Shown one piece after another: positions 1-8,269 of a stretch of DNA of 64,000 nucleotides (positions within the stretch are counted from its first letter, which is position 1; each line of letters begins with the position of its first letter). Origin of the DNA: Pseudomonadota bacterium. GTDB taxonomy: Bacteria > Pseudomonadota > Gammaproteobacteria > Burkholderiales > Burkholderiaceae_C. The notes under the pieces were generated by a model, which was not told the DNA's origin, did not search any database, and worked only from the letters and a program-made list of their open reading frames with translations. A program made the position numbers and the translations under genes. The stretch covers positions 124,001-188,000 of the forward strand of contig JAFEEF010000008.1 in the NCBI GenBank assembly GCA_018241265.1, in the 5' to 3' direction.

Positions 1-1657
1 GCACATGCCGGGTCGACGTCGACCGTCCTGCTGCCAGCGGCAGGAGCGGCCAGAGATGCGTGCGGCGCAGGGCCAGCAGGCGGCGTACCAGCGCAAGACG
101 TGCCGCCTGCGCGGGCTGGGTGCGCTCGGCCTCGTTCAGCTTGCCGGCATCGAACGTCGATGCAGCATTCGGATCCGGAATCTGCGATGCCGCGTCCGCG
201 AAGGCCGCGCTGCGCGCGAACTCCCGGCGCCGGCCGTTGCGCACCGCATCGGCGAGCTCGCCGTGGAAGTCGCAGAAGTACAGGAAGGGCGTCGTCGCCG
301 CGTACTCCTCGCCCATGAACAGCATCGGGATCTGCGGCCCGAGCAGCAGGCAGGCGAGCATCGCCTCGATCCTCTGCGGCACGGCGCTCGCGGCTAGCCG
401 ATCGCCGAACGCGCGGTTGCCGATCTGGTCGTGGTTCTGCAGGAACGCGACGAAGGCCGTCGATGGCAGCCGAGCGCTCGGCTGGCCGCGCGGCCGCCCG
501 TCCATGAACGGCGACGGCTCGCCCTGGTAGACGTAGCCTTCGGCGAGCGCGCGACCGAGCTGCTCGACCGGACGCTCGGCATAGTCGACGTAGTAGCCGT
601 CGCGTTCGCCGGTCAGGATCACGTGCGCGGCATGGTGGAAGTCGTCGTTCCACTGCGCATCGACGTGGCGCCCCTGCGGCTCGGGCGTCGCGGCGAGCCG
701 ATCCGCTTCATTGGCATGGTTCTCGAGGACGAGGTGGACGTGGCGTTCGCGGCGCAACGGCGCGGCCGCCAGCGCGATCGCGCCGACGATGTCGGTGGCC
801 GAGCTGTCCCGGATCGCATGCACCGCGTCGAGCCGCAAGCCGTCGAAGTGGTACTCGTGCAGCCACATCAGCGCGTTGTGCAGGTAGAAGTCGCGCACCG
901 TCGCGCTGCCGGCGGCGTCGAAGTTGATCGCCGCGCCCCATGGCGTCCGGTGCCGCGCGTTGAAGAACGGCGACGCGTAGGCGTGCAGGTAGTTGCCTTC
1001 CGGCCCGAAGTGGTTGTAGACGACGTCGAGCAGCACCATCAGCCCGAGTTCGTGCGCGCGATCGACGAATGCCTTCAGCGCGTCGGGCGGGCCGTAGGCG
1101 GCGTCGGGCGCGAACAGCAGCACGCCGTCGTAGCCCCAGCCGCGCCGGCCGGGGAAGTCGGCGACCGGCATCAGCTCGATCGCGGTGATGCCGAGCGCGG
1201 CCAGTTCGGCCAGCCTCGCCGCGGCCGCCTCGAACGTGCCGTCGGGCGTGTAGCAGCCGACGTGCAGCTCGTAGACCACCGCCTCGCGCCACGGCCGGCC
1301 GCGCCAGCCGGTGTCGCGCCATGCGTAGGACGCGGGATCGACGACGACGCTGGGGCCGGCCACGTCGTCCGGGTTCCAGCGCGAGGCCGGATCGGGCACG
1401 ACGAGGCCGTCGGGCAGCACATAGCGGTAGCGCGTGCCGGCGCCGGCCTGCGCGAGGGTCAGCTCATGCCAACCGTCGACCAGGCGGTCCATCGGATGCG
1501 TACCGGCGGCCGGGCCTACCTCGATGCGGAGCCCGACGTGCGCCGCGTCCGGCGCCCACAGGCGAAAGCGCGTGCCGCCATCATCGACGAGCTCGGCCCC
1601 GAAGGGCATGGAATGCTTGCGGCGCGTGGCGTGCGGTATGCGGGCGGCGATGACCAT
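1..1657 (-). CDS. treZ: Malto-oligosyltrehalose trehalohydrolase, C-terminus cut by window edge
   Basis: TreZ hydrolyses maltooligosyl-trehalose to release trehalose in the cytoplasmic TreY/TreZ route. About 552 residues are visible of a family length near 600; the C-terminus runs off the left edge. The N-terminal MPFGAEL (residue 17) followed by FRLWAPDA is the usual carbohydrate-binding start, then a GH13 barrel. The catalytic Asp lies in GLRLDAVHAI (D277), the acid Glu in LVLENHANE (E312) and the third carboxylate in FLQNHDQIGN (D410), spaced as in characterised TreZ. The ATG at 1657 is taken because the RRKHSMPFGAEL leader is in frame; a GTG directly before it is an alternative. No treY is visible, so the partner should lie to the left. 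Confidence 0.93.
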   Translation of the reverse strand, partial: MVIAARIPHATRRKHSMPFGAELVDDGGTRFRLWAPDAAHVGLRIEVGPAAGTHPMDRLVDGWHELTLAQAGAGTRYRYVLPDGLVVPDPASRWNPDDVAGPSVVVDPASYAWRDTGWRGRPWREAVVYELHVGCYTPDGTFEAAAARLAELAALGITAIELMPVADFPGRRGWGYDGVLLFAPDAAYGPPDALKAFVDRAHELGLMVLLDVVYNHFGPEGNYLHAYASPFFNARHRTPWGAAINFDAAGSATVRDFYLHNALMWLHEYHFDGLRLDAVHAIRDSSATDIVGAIALAAAPLRRERHVHLVLENHANEADRLAATPEPQGRHVDAQWNDDFHHAAHVILTGERDGYYVDYAERPVEQLGRALAEGYVYQGEPSPFMDGRPRGQPSARLPSTAFVAFLQNHDQIGNRAFGDRLAASAVPQRIEAMLACLLLGPQIPMLFMGEEYAATTPFLYFCDFHGELADAVRNGRRREFARSAAFADAASQIPDPNAASTFDAGKLNEAERTQPAQAARLALVRRLLALRRTHLWPLLPLAAGRSTSTRHV

Positions 1658-1790
1658 CACGCATTGCAGCAACGGCGCAGGCAGCCGTCAGTTCACCGGC
1701 GCCGCCTGTCGAAGTAGGACAAGCGCTCGACCTGCGCGTCGTCGGTAAGCAACCGCAACAGAGTCGGCGATCGGTAGCTCGCGACGTCGC

Positions 1791-3266
1791 TCAGTGGCGG
1801 TCGCTCACCTGTGCGCAGCCGTTGCGCGCGTATTCGTCGCCGGGTTGGGTGAAGTCGGCCGGGATTCCCAGATCGCCCAGCAAGCGCCGGAAGCACGGAT
1901 GCTGTTGCAGCAGCACGGTGCCGACCTTCTCGATCACTTCGAGGTCGGGCTTGCTGATCGTCCACAGCGTCGGTATCTGCTTGGCTTCGTCGCGCAGCGC
2001 GAGCTGCGCGGGGTCGGATGCGCGGAGCTGGTCGAAGTCGAGCTCGATGTCGTAGATCGCCGGTGCGCCCGTGAACCCCTTGTACTGCGCCAGCAGCGCG
2101 TCGAGCTGGCCCTTGACGTCGGCGCTCGCCGCATCGATCGGCAGGGACGTGACGCTCTGGATCATCCCGATGATGCCCGGCCTGTCGGGTGACGCGTAGA
2201 TGCCGTTCGGCGGGTCGGCGCGCGAGTTGATCGCGATGACGACCAGCTTGCCGACCCGGCCTTCGTTGATCGCCTGCAGCACCGTCTGCGGCGGGCCGCC
2301 GCGGCCGGCCGGCGGCGCGACGATCGCCGCGCCGAACGGCGAGGCCACCGTCTCCATCAGGCCGTGGATCGCGAGGTTGTCGGCCAGGCCGCCGTCGAGC
2401 AGGTAGACGTGCTCGACGCGGCGGAACGGGTTCGGCCCGTTGCGCAGGTCGTTGACATAGCGCGCGAGGCGGAACTGGTCGACATTCAGGTACGGCGCGT
2501 AGAGGCGTTTCGGGTCGAGCCGGTTCGAGACCCAGGCCGGCAGCGCGCGCTGCCGGCACCACTCGGTCGACGCTGCATAGCTGTAGTTGAGCAGCGAGAT
2601 CGGCGTGAACGCCACCGGCACGGCGGCCGAGGCCGCGACGCCGGTCGAGATCGCCTGCGTATCGAGGTCGGAGCAGATGTCGTCGAAGCGCTGCGGCGTG
2701 AACGCGAACACCTGGCCCGATGCCATGTCGGTCGCATTGAGGATGAGGTAGGGCTTCCCCGGCTGATTGAGCGCGGCAAAGGTCTTGCCGCCGTAGAGCT
2801 GGCGGTCGAAGAGCTGCTCGACGAGGTCGCTGCGCGCCGCGCCGGTGACGAGGCGTACCGGGCTGATCGCTTCGGCGCCGAGCGTGCGGGTGTTGTCGAG
2901 CGCCAGGAAGTCGGGCTCGAAGCGATCGAGTCCGGCCGCGCCTTCGAGCGCGAAGTGCGCCGCGATCACGCTGCCGCCCGAGACCGACGAGATCACCGCG
3001 ATGTCGTCGGTGAGCGGCCGCATGCTGCCGTCGGCGCTGCGGTACCGGTACTTGCGCAGTTCGCTCAGCACCGCCCAGCCGAACGCCGCGGCACGCGAGC
3101 CGCCGCCCGAGATCGCGACCAACACGAGCGGCCGGTTCGGCTGCGAGACATCGACCGTGCGCCGCTCGACATTGCTCTGGCCGGCAGCGAGCGGATGGTT
3201 CTCGAAGCGCGTCGCGCAGGCCGACAGCAGCAGCGCGACGGCAAGGGCGGCGATGAGCCTAGACAT
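1791..3266 (-). CDS. Patatin-like phospholipase, predicted lipoprotein
   Basis: A 491-residue patatin-family serine acyl hydrolase, probably acting on lipids at the envelope. A signal peptide ends in the lipobox LSAC (Cys17). The glycine-rich oxyanion segment GGGSRAAAFG is at about 54-63. The nucleophile is in SSVSGGS (Ser96), where Ser replaces the first Gly of GxSxG, and the dyad Asp is in LLDGGLADN near residue 300. The start at 3266 gives the signal peptide and has AGGAAG just upstream; an upstream in-frame ATG would put arginine-rich sequence before the signal peptide. It overlaps the end of the preceding lysine-rich gene by 8 bp, so the two are probably translationally coupled. The substrate is unknown. 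Confidence 0.88.
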   Translation of the reverse strand: MSRLIAALAVALLLSACATRFENHPLAAGQSNVERRTVDVSQPNRPLVLVAISGGGSRAAAFGWAVLSELRKYRYRSADGSMRPLTDDIAVISSVSGGSVIAAHFALEGAAGLDRFEPDFLALDNTRTLGAEAISPVRLVTGAARSDLVEQLFDRQLYGGKTFAALNQPGKPYLILNATDMASGQVFAFTPQRFDDICSDLDTQAISTGVAASAAVPVAFTPISLLNYSYAASTEWCRQRALPAWVSNRLDPKRLYAPYLNVDQFRLARYVNDLRNGPNPFRRVEHVYLLDGGLADNLAIHGLMETVASPFGAAIVAPPAGRGGPPQTVLQAINEGRVGKLVVIAINSRADPPNGIYASPDRPGIIGMIQSVTSLPIDAASADVKGQLDALLAQYKGFTGAPAIYDIELDFDQLRASDPAQLALRDEAKQIPTLWTISKPDLEVIEKVGTVLLQQHPCFRRLLGDLGIPADFTQPGDEYARNGCAQVSDRH

Positions 3267-3732
3267 GCTTCTTCCTGGCCGGCGTTGTCGTCTTCTTTGC
3301 AACCGCTTTCTTTGCAACCGCCTTCTTGGGAGCCGGCTTCTTCGAGGCCGCCTTCTTCGCAGCCACCTTCTTCGCAGCCGCCTTCTTCGGCGCCGCCTTG
3401 CCCACGGTCGACTTCTTGGCCGCGGTCTTCTTGGCCGCCGGCACGGGCGCAGGTGGCGGCGCCGACAGGGACATCGACTCGAGCGTCGCGATGCGCCCGC
3501 GCGTGGTCGGCGCCGCGGCTGCGAGGTTGAAGACCACCTTCAGCGGCTGCGCCTGCGACGTGCCGGTCAGCTCGATGTCCTGGCTCTCCGGCGCGCAACC
3601 ACCGCCGTCGAGCGAGATCTGGTACTCGTCGCCCGGCAGCATCAGGACCTGGTTGGTGACGCCGACGGCCGTTCCGTCGGCCAGCACGTTGCGCTGCTGC
3701 GGGAACGTCACGAGCAGGTACTCGACGGTCAT
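3259..3732 (-). CDS. Protein with histone H1-like lysine/alanine-rich tail
   Basis: A 157-residue protein of unknown function. Residues 1 to about 75 form a compact domain (starting MTVEYLLVTFPQQRN) with a single Cys. From about residue 97 onward the tail is made of AAKK/PAKK-type repeats, like the C-termini of bacterial histone H1-like DNA-binding proteins. The start at 3732 has GAGGAGATC ahead of it. It is the first gene of a two-gene unit with the patatin-like lipoprotein, whose ATG lies inside its last codons. The tail would bind nucleic acid or another polyanion such as polyphosphate or acidic lipid; this is inferred from charge only. Repeats in the tail make the DNA slippage-prone. Confidence 0.8.
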   Translation of the reverse strand: MTVEYLLVTFPQQRNVLADGTAVGVTNQVLMLPGDEYQISLDGGGCAPESQDIELTGTSQAQPLKVVFNLAAAAPTTRGRIATLESMSLSAPPPAPVPAAKKTAAKKSTVGKAAPKKAAAKKVAAKKAASKKPAPKKAVAKKAVAKKTTTPARKKHV

Positions 3733-3954
3733 CGCTGATCTCCTCGGCTCGTTGCGCGTGCGTGTAGGCATGAACCCGTCGCGCGGCCGGAGCATGGCAC
3801 GCGGCGGCCCGTCCGGCAACGGCGGCAGTCGCCGATTGACGCGCCCGGCGTGCCCCGCCACACTGCGCCGCCCGCATGACCCGTTCACACGCGGTCGCAC
3901 GGTCATACCTTCATCCCCCTTCATTCCCTTCGAGACGCAGAACAAGGAGTCCAC

Positions 3955-4923
3955 ATGAGACTTGCATCCCCTCGCCGTTCCGCCGGCCTGCTGGCCTGCA
4001 TCGCCGTCGGTCTGGCCGGCATGGTGTCGCTGTCGGCGCATGCGCAGGCCGCGGCCGCCGGTGCCGAGGCCGCCGCGCGCGATCAATGGCGCGAAAGCAT
4101 CGCGCGCACGCCGGTGCCGTACGAGGGCTGTTTCGAAGCCGAGTACCCGGCCACCGCCTGGCAGAAGGTCGCCTGCGTGCAGGCGCCCGACCGCGTCTAC
4201 ATCCCGCGCGCCGGAAGCAGCACGCAGACGACCGGCAACGGGCACGACTATGCGGCGAGCGTCAGCGGCCTGATGTCGGCGTCGGTCGGCAGCTTCCCGG
4301 TCGTCACCGGCGTCACCAGCGAGCGCGACGGACGCGCCAACGTCTACTCGATCCAGCTCAACTCCAACTTCATGTCGACGCTGGCCTGCAACGGCATCAG
4401 CGGCTGCCTGTCGTGGGAGCAGTTCGTCTATTCGTCGAGCGAGCGCTCGGCCTTCATGCAGTACTGGCTGATCAACTACGGCAGCAAGTGTCCGTCGGGC
4501 TGGAACTCGTTCGACGGCAGCTGCTACAAGAACAGCGCCGCGGTGCGCGTGCCGATGCTGCCGATCAGCGACCTCGCGAGCCTGAAGCTCTCGGGCACCG
4601 CGGTCGACGGCGGCAACGACACGCTGGTCTTCACGACGCCGACCAAGGCCTACAGCACCGGCGGCGCCGACAGCGTGGTCTACCTCGCGACCGCCTGGCA
4701 GCAGTCGGAGTTCAACATCGTCGGCGACGGCGGCGGCTCGAAGGCGACCTTCAACCGCGGCTCGTCGCTGACCGTGAAGGTCGCCGTGACCGATGGCTCG
4801 ACGGCCGCACCGGCCTGCGCCGCCGATGCGGGCACGACCGGCGAGACGAACAACCTGAACCTCGGCGGCTGCAGCGGGTTCGGCGGCGCGACGCCGTATA
4901 TCCAGTTCGTCGAGTCGAACTGA
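3955..4923 (+). CDS. Secreted protein of unknown function
   Basis: A 322-residue protein with a Sec signal peptide ending in AHAQ at about residue 31. The mature part starts with a helical segment and a PYEGCFEAEYP motif, then VACVQAPDRVYIPR, and continues as Ser/Thr/Gly-rich sequence with several cysteines that could pair in the periplasm or medium. No enzymatic motif was recognised. The ATG follows ACAAGGAGTCCAC, a strong ribosome binding site. It is transcribed alone, divergent from the lysine-rich protein gene and convergent with the lyase-amidohydrolase fusion, with a hairpin after its stop. Similar secreted proteins of unknown role occur in other proteobacteria, as far as memory serves; no family name is assigned. 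Confidence 0.75.
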   Translation: MRLASPRRSAGLLACIAVGLAGMVSLSAHAQAAAAGAEAAARDQWRESIARTPVPYEGCFEAEYPATAWQKVACVQAPDRVYIPRAGSSTQTTGNGHDYAASVSGLMSASVGSFPVVTGVTSERDGRANVYSIQLNSNFMSTLACNGISGCLSWEQFVYSSSERSAFMQYWLINYGSKCPSGWNSFDGSCYKNSAAVRVPMLPISDLASLKLSGTAVDGGNDTLVFTTPTKAYSTGGADSVVYLATAWQQSEFNIVGDGGGSKATFNRGSSLTVKVAVTDGSTAAPACAADAGTTGETNNLNLGGCSGFGGATPYIQFVESN

Positions 4924-4935
4924 CGACGCGCGGTT

Positions 4936-4958
4936 CGCGGCCGCTTCAGGCGGCCGCG
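4936..4958. terminator. GC-rich hairpin between convergent genes
   Basis: A perfect 9-bp stem, CGCGGCCGC with GCGGCCGCG, around a TTCAG loop. It lies between the stop codons of two convergent genes, so it could stop transcription from both sides. No T-run follows, so termination strength is uncertain. Confidence 0.5.
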
Positions 4959-4989
4959 GGCGCCGGGTCCGAAGCGATCCGGTGTCGCG

Positions 4990-7434
4990 TCATTCATCGG
5001 CCAGCGCTCGCAGCACATCCAGCAGCACGCTCGCACCGGCCGCGAGCTCGTGCGGCGCGGTGTGCTCTTTCGGGTTGTGGCTGATGCCGCCGGCGCTCGG
5101 CACGAAGATCATCGCGGCCGGGCAGATGCGCGCCATCATCTGCGCATCGTGGCCGGCACCCGAGCTCATGCGCACCGTCGGCAGACCACGCGCGGAAGCA
5201 GCCGACTCGATGACGCGCACGAGGCGCGGGTCGAAGGCCACCGGCTCGAAGCGAGCGAGCCGCTGCGTCCTGATCGTCACCGACTGCTCTTCCTGCAGCC
5301 GCTGCAGGAAGCTCGCGAGCTCGGCCTCGGCCTGTTGCAGCCGTGCTTCATCGGTGTTGCGCAGGTCCACCGTCAACGTCGCGCTCGCCGCGATCACGTT
5401 GACGAGGTTGGGCCGCAAGGTCATCGCGCCGACCGTCGCGACCTGGCTGCCGCCGAAGCGCAGCGCGAGGCCGCGCAGATGGACCGCGATCGCCGCGGCG
5501 CAGTAGCCGGCATCGCGGCGCAGATGCATCGGCGTCGTGCCGGCATGGTTCGACTGCCCGGTGATCTCGATCTGCTGCCACGAGATGCCTTGCAGATGCT
5601 CGACCGCGCCTATCGTCGCGCCGCGGGCTTCGAGCAGCGGCCCCTGCTCGATGTGCAGCTCGACGTACGCATGCGGCACGATCGAACCGCAGCGCATCTC
5701 GCCCGCGTAGCCGATGCGCGCGAGCTCGTCGCCGAGGCGCGCGCCGTCGCGGTCGCGCGCATCGAGCGCGGCTTCGAGCGCGAGGCCGCCGGCATGCACC
5801 AGCGAGCCCATCATGTCAGGCTGGAAGCGCACGCCTTCCTCGTTGGTGAACGCGGCGACGACGAGCGCGCGGCGCGTCGCGAGGTCGCGTTCGTTCAGCC
5901 GGCGCACGACCTCGAGGCCGGCCAGCACGCCGTAGTTGCCGTCGTAGCGGCCGCCGGTCGCGACGCTGTCGATGTGCGAGCCCGTCATCACCGGAGCGCC
6001 GTCGCCCGTGCCGGCGCGCGTGCCGAAGATGTTGCCGATCTCGTCCACGTCGACGCGCAGGCCGAGCGCGCGCATCGCGCGCACCAGCGCGTCGCGGGCC
6101 TGCTTGTCGGCATCGGTCAACGCGATGCGGCAGATGCCGCCGCCGTCGATCGCGCCGATCGCCGCGAGTGCATCGATGCGCTGCATCAGCGGCGCTTCGT
6201 CGATCGACGTGCGACGTTGCCAATCGCGTTGTGCCGCCCGTACCGCGTCGTGGTCGCGGCCGACGATGCCGGCGTATACGGACGGTGCGGTCGCGCCTTC
6301 GGTGCTGACGAGCAGCACGCGCGAGTCGCCGTCGAGCCCGGCTTGCGATCGCCACGCGGGTTGCGCGACCAGTGCCTGCAAGGCCGCGAGCCCGGCCGCG
6401 CCCGATTCGCCGCTGACGATCGGGATGTCGCCATGCGCGCCGTCGGCGAGCGTGCGCATCGCCGCTTCGGCCTCGGCATCGCTCACGGTCATGAAGACGT
6501 CGGCGGCCTGCTCGATGAAACGCCATGCGAGCGGCGACGTCTCGCCGCAGGCGAGGCCCGCCATCACCGAATCGACGCTGCCGCTCGCGCGCGCCGGCCG
6601 GCCGAGCAGCGCGCTCTGGTAGAGGCAATCGGCCTGCTCGGGCTCGACGACGATGAAGGTCGGACGCGCGGCGCCATGGCGTTCGCAGAAGTGGCTCGCG
6701 ATGCCGGCCGCCAGGCCGCCGACGCCGCCTTGCACGACCACGTGCGTGTAGGGACAGGCGTCGCTATCGGATGCGAGCTCGAGCACTTCGTCGGCGACGA
6801 TGCCGTAGCCCTGCATCACGTCGCGCGGTATCTCCTCGTAGCCGTCGTACGACGTGTCGGAGACGACCTCCCAGCCGTGGTCGCGCGCCAGCCGTGCGGC
6901 CTCGTGCACCGACTCGTCGTAGTTGCCGGCGATGCGCACGATCTCGGCGCCATAGGCGGCGATCGCCTCCTCGCGCTCCCGGCTGACGTGCGCATGCAGC
7001 ACGATCACGCAGCGGCAACCGATGCTCTGCGCCGCGGCCGCGAGTGCACGGCCGTGGTTGCCGTCGGTGGCGCTGACGACGACGAAGCCGCGCAGCACCT
7101 CGGCGTGCCGGCCGGCGTAGAGCTCGTCCGCGGTCCAAGCGCGGTCCGGCCAGCGCCGCAGCACCAGCCGCACCAGCGCGATCGGCGCGCCCAGCGCCTT
7201 GAAGCTGCCGAGCACCGAGCGGCACGACTCGTCCTTCACGACCAGCGCGCCGATGCCGAGCGCGGCGGCCAGCCCGGGCAGCGACCACGCCGGCGTCGGA
7301 TGCGGCGCGAGCACCGGCCAGGACGACAGCCAGGCGCGGCTCTCGCGGCCGGTCGCCACGCTCATGATGCGTTGCAGGTCGGGGTCGTATGGGGCGCGAC
7401 GGGCGCGCGGATTGAGCAGGAACATCGCAGTCAT
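4990..7434 (-). CDS. Fusion: diaminopropionate ammonia-lyase + M20 carbamoylase/allantoate-type amidohydrolase
   Basis: An 814-residue bifunctional protein. Residues 1 to about 395 are a fold-type II PLP enzyme of the diaminopropionate ammonia-lyase (DpaL/YgeX) family, with the PLP lysine in LGSFKALGA (K79) and the phosphate loop QGGVGGLAAG. From about 409 (TSIDEAPL) to the end it is an M20 amidohydrolase of the N-carbamoyl-amino-acid/allantoate type, with metal-binding HIDSVATGGRYDG, NEEGVRF, HIEQGP, SNHAGTTPM and the C-terminal GAGHDAQMM and HNPKE motifs. Both halves keep their catalytic residues. The reading frame is open throughout, so this is not an annotation merge. The start at 7434 forms an ATGA overlap with the upstream permease gene. 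In E. coli ygeX and ygeY are separate neighbours. The joint substrate is unknown. Confidence 0.87.
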   Translation of the reverse strand: MTAMFLLNPRARRAPYDPDLQRIMSVATGRESRAWLSSWPVLAPHPTPAWSLPGLAAALGIGALVVKDESCRSVLGSFKALGAPIALVRLVLRRWPDRAWTADELYAGRHAEVLRGFVVVSATDGNHGRALAAAAQSIGCRCVIVLHAHVSREREEAIAAYGAEIVRIAGNYDESVHEAARLARDHGWEVVSDTSYDGYEEIPRDVMQGYGIVADEVLELASDSDACPYTHVVVQGGVGGLAAGIASHFCERHGAARPTFIVVEPEQADCLYQSALLGRPARASGSVDSVMAGLACGETSPLAWRFIEQAADVFMTVSDAEAEAAMRTLADGAHGDIPIVSGESGAAGLAALQALVAQPAWRSQAGLDGDSRVLLVSTEGATAPSVYAGIVGRDHDAVRAAQRDWQRRTSIDEAPLMQRIDALAAIGAIDGGGICRIALTDADKQARDALVRAMRALGLRVDVDEIGNIFGTRAGTGDGAPVMTGSHIDSVATGGRYDGNYGVLAGLEVVRRLNERDLATRRALVVAAFTNEEGVRFQPDMMGSLVHAGGLALEAALDARDRDGARLGDELARIGYAGEMRCGSIVPHAYVELHIEQGPLLEARGATIGAVEHLQGISWQQIEITGQSNHAGTTPMHLRRDAGYCAAAIAVHLRGLALRFGGSQVATVGAMTLRPNLVNVIAASATLTVDLRNTDEARLQQAEAELASFLQRLQEEQSVTIRTQRLARFEPVAFDPRLVRVIESAASARGLPTVRMSSGAGHDAQMMARICPAAMIFVPSAGGISHNPKEHTAPHELAAGASVLLDVLRALADE

Positions 7435-8264
7435 CTCAGCAGGCGGCGCAGTGCATAGCTCAGGGCGTCGACCAGCGCGACCAGCGCGACCATCGCGATC
7501 AGCACGGTCGAGGTCCTGGCCATCTGGAAGAGCCCCATGTGGAAGGCCAGCATCTGGCCGAGGCCGCCGGCGCCGACGACGCCGAGCACCGCGGCCGCGC
7601 GGATGTTGTTCTCCCAGCGGTAGAGCGTATAGGACATCAGTTGCGGCAGCACCTGCGGCCAGAGCGCATAGAGGAATACCGGCAGGGTGCCGACGCCTTG
7701 CGTGCGCAACGCTGCGGCGGGGCCGGGCGGCGCGTTCTCGAGCGCATCGGCGAACAGCCGGCCGAGCACGCCGGTCGTGTGCGCCGCGAGCGCCAGCGTG
7801 CCGGCGAGCGGACCGAGCCCGGCGCTGACCAGCAGCAGCGATGCCCACACCAGTTCGGGGATCGAGCGCAGCACGTTGAGCACGCCGCGGGTCGCGAGGC
7901 GCAGGCGCGCCGCATCGCCGTCGTGCAGGCGGCTCGCCGGCAGGGCCAGCGCGAGCCCGAAGACGGCCGCGAGCAAGGTGCCGACCGCCGACATCGCGAG
8001 CGTCTCCCAGCTCGCGCGCACGACGCGGGCGACGAACGCCGGCGCGAGGTCGGGCGGGAAGAACTCGCGCGCGAAGCGCGCCATCGCGGCGAGCGCCTCG
8101 GGCGCGAAGAACTGGCCCCACTGCAGGTCGAGGCTCCAGAAGCTCGCGACGACGAGCACGACGCAGCCGGCGACGAACCAGCACAGGCGGCAACGCACGC
8201 TGAAGATCGCCGGCGGCAGCCGATAGGGTGCGTAGTCGGCTGCGGGCCGGCGCGGCGTGCTCAT
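7431..8264 (-). CDS. phnE: PhnE-type ABC transporter permease (second copy)
   Basis: A 277-residue inner-membrane permease of the phosphonate/phosphite (PhnE/PtxC) type. Several hydrophobic segments are visible from residue 25 on. The permease signature region is ELVWASLLLVSAGLGPLAGTLALA, and the EAA-like coupling region is near LRTQGVGTLPVFLYALWPQ. It starts 5 bp after the first permease gene and ends in an ATGA overlap with the lyase-amidohydrolase gene. The two permeases resemble each other in layout (ELVWA, YRWE, GAGGLGQ in both) but are clearly diverged, so they probably form a heterodimer. The substrate is not determined by sequence. Confidence 0.85.
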   Translation of the reverse strand: MSTPRRPAADYAPYRLPPAIFSVRCRLCWFVAGCVVLVVASFWSLDLQWGQFFAPEALAAMARFAREFFPPDLAPAFVARVVRASWETLAMSAVGTLLAAVFGLALALPASRLHDGDAARLRLATRGVLNVLRSIPELVWASLLLVSAGLGPLAGTLALAAHTTGVLGRLFADALENAPPGPAAALRTQGVGTLPVFLYALWPQVLPQLMSYTLYRWENNIRAAAVLGVVGAGGLGQMLAFHMGLFQMARTSTVLIAMVALVALVDALSYALRRLLR

Positions 8265-8269
8265 CGCGG

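Noticed and set aside
5050-7458. An 802-residue plus-strand open frame
   Set aside because: Antisense to the lyase-amidohydrolase fusion, whose catalytic motifs are intact in both halves.
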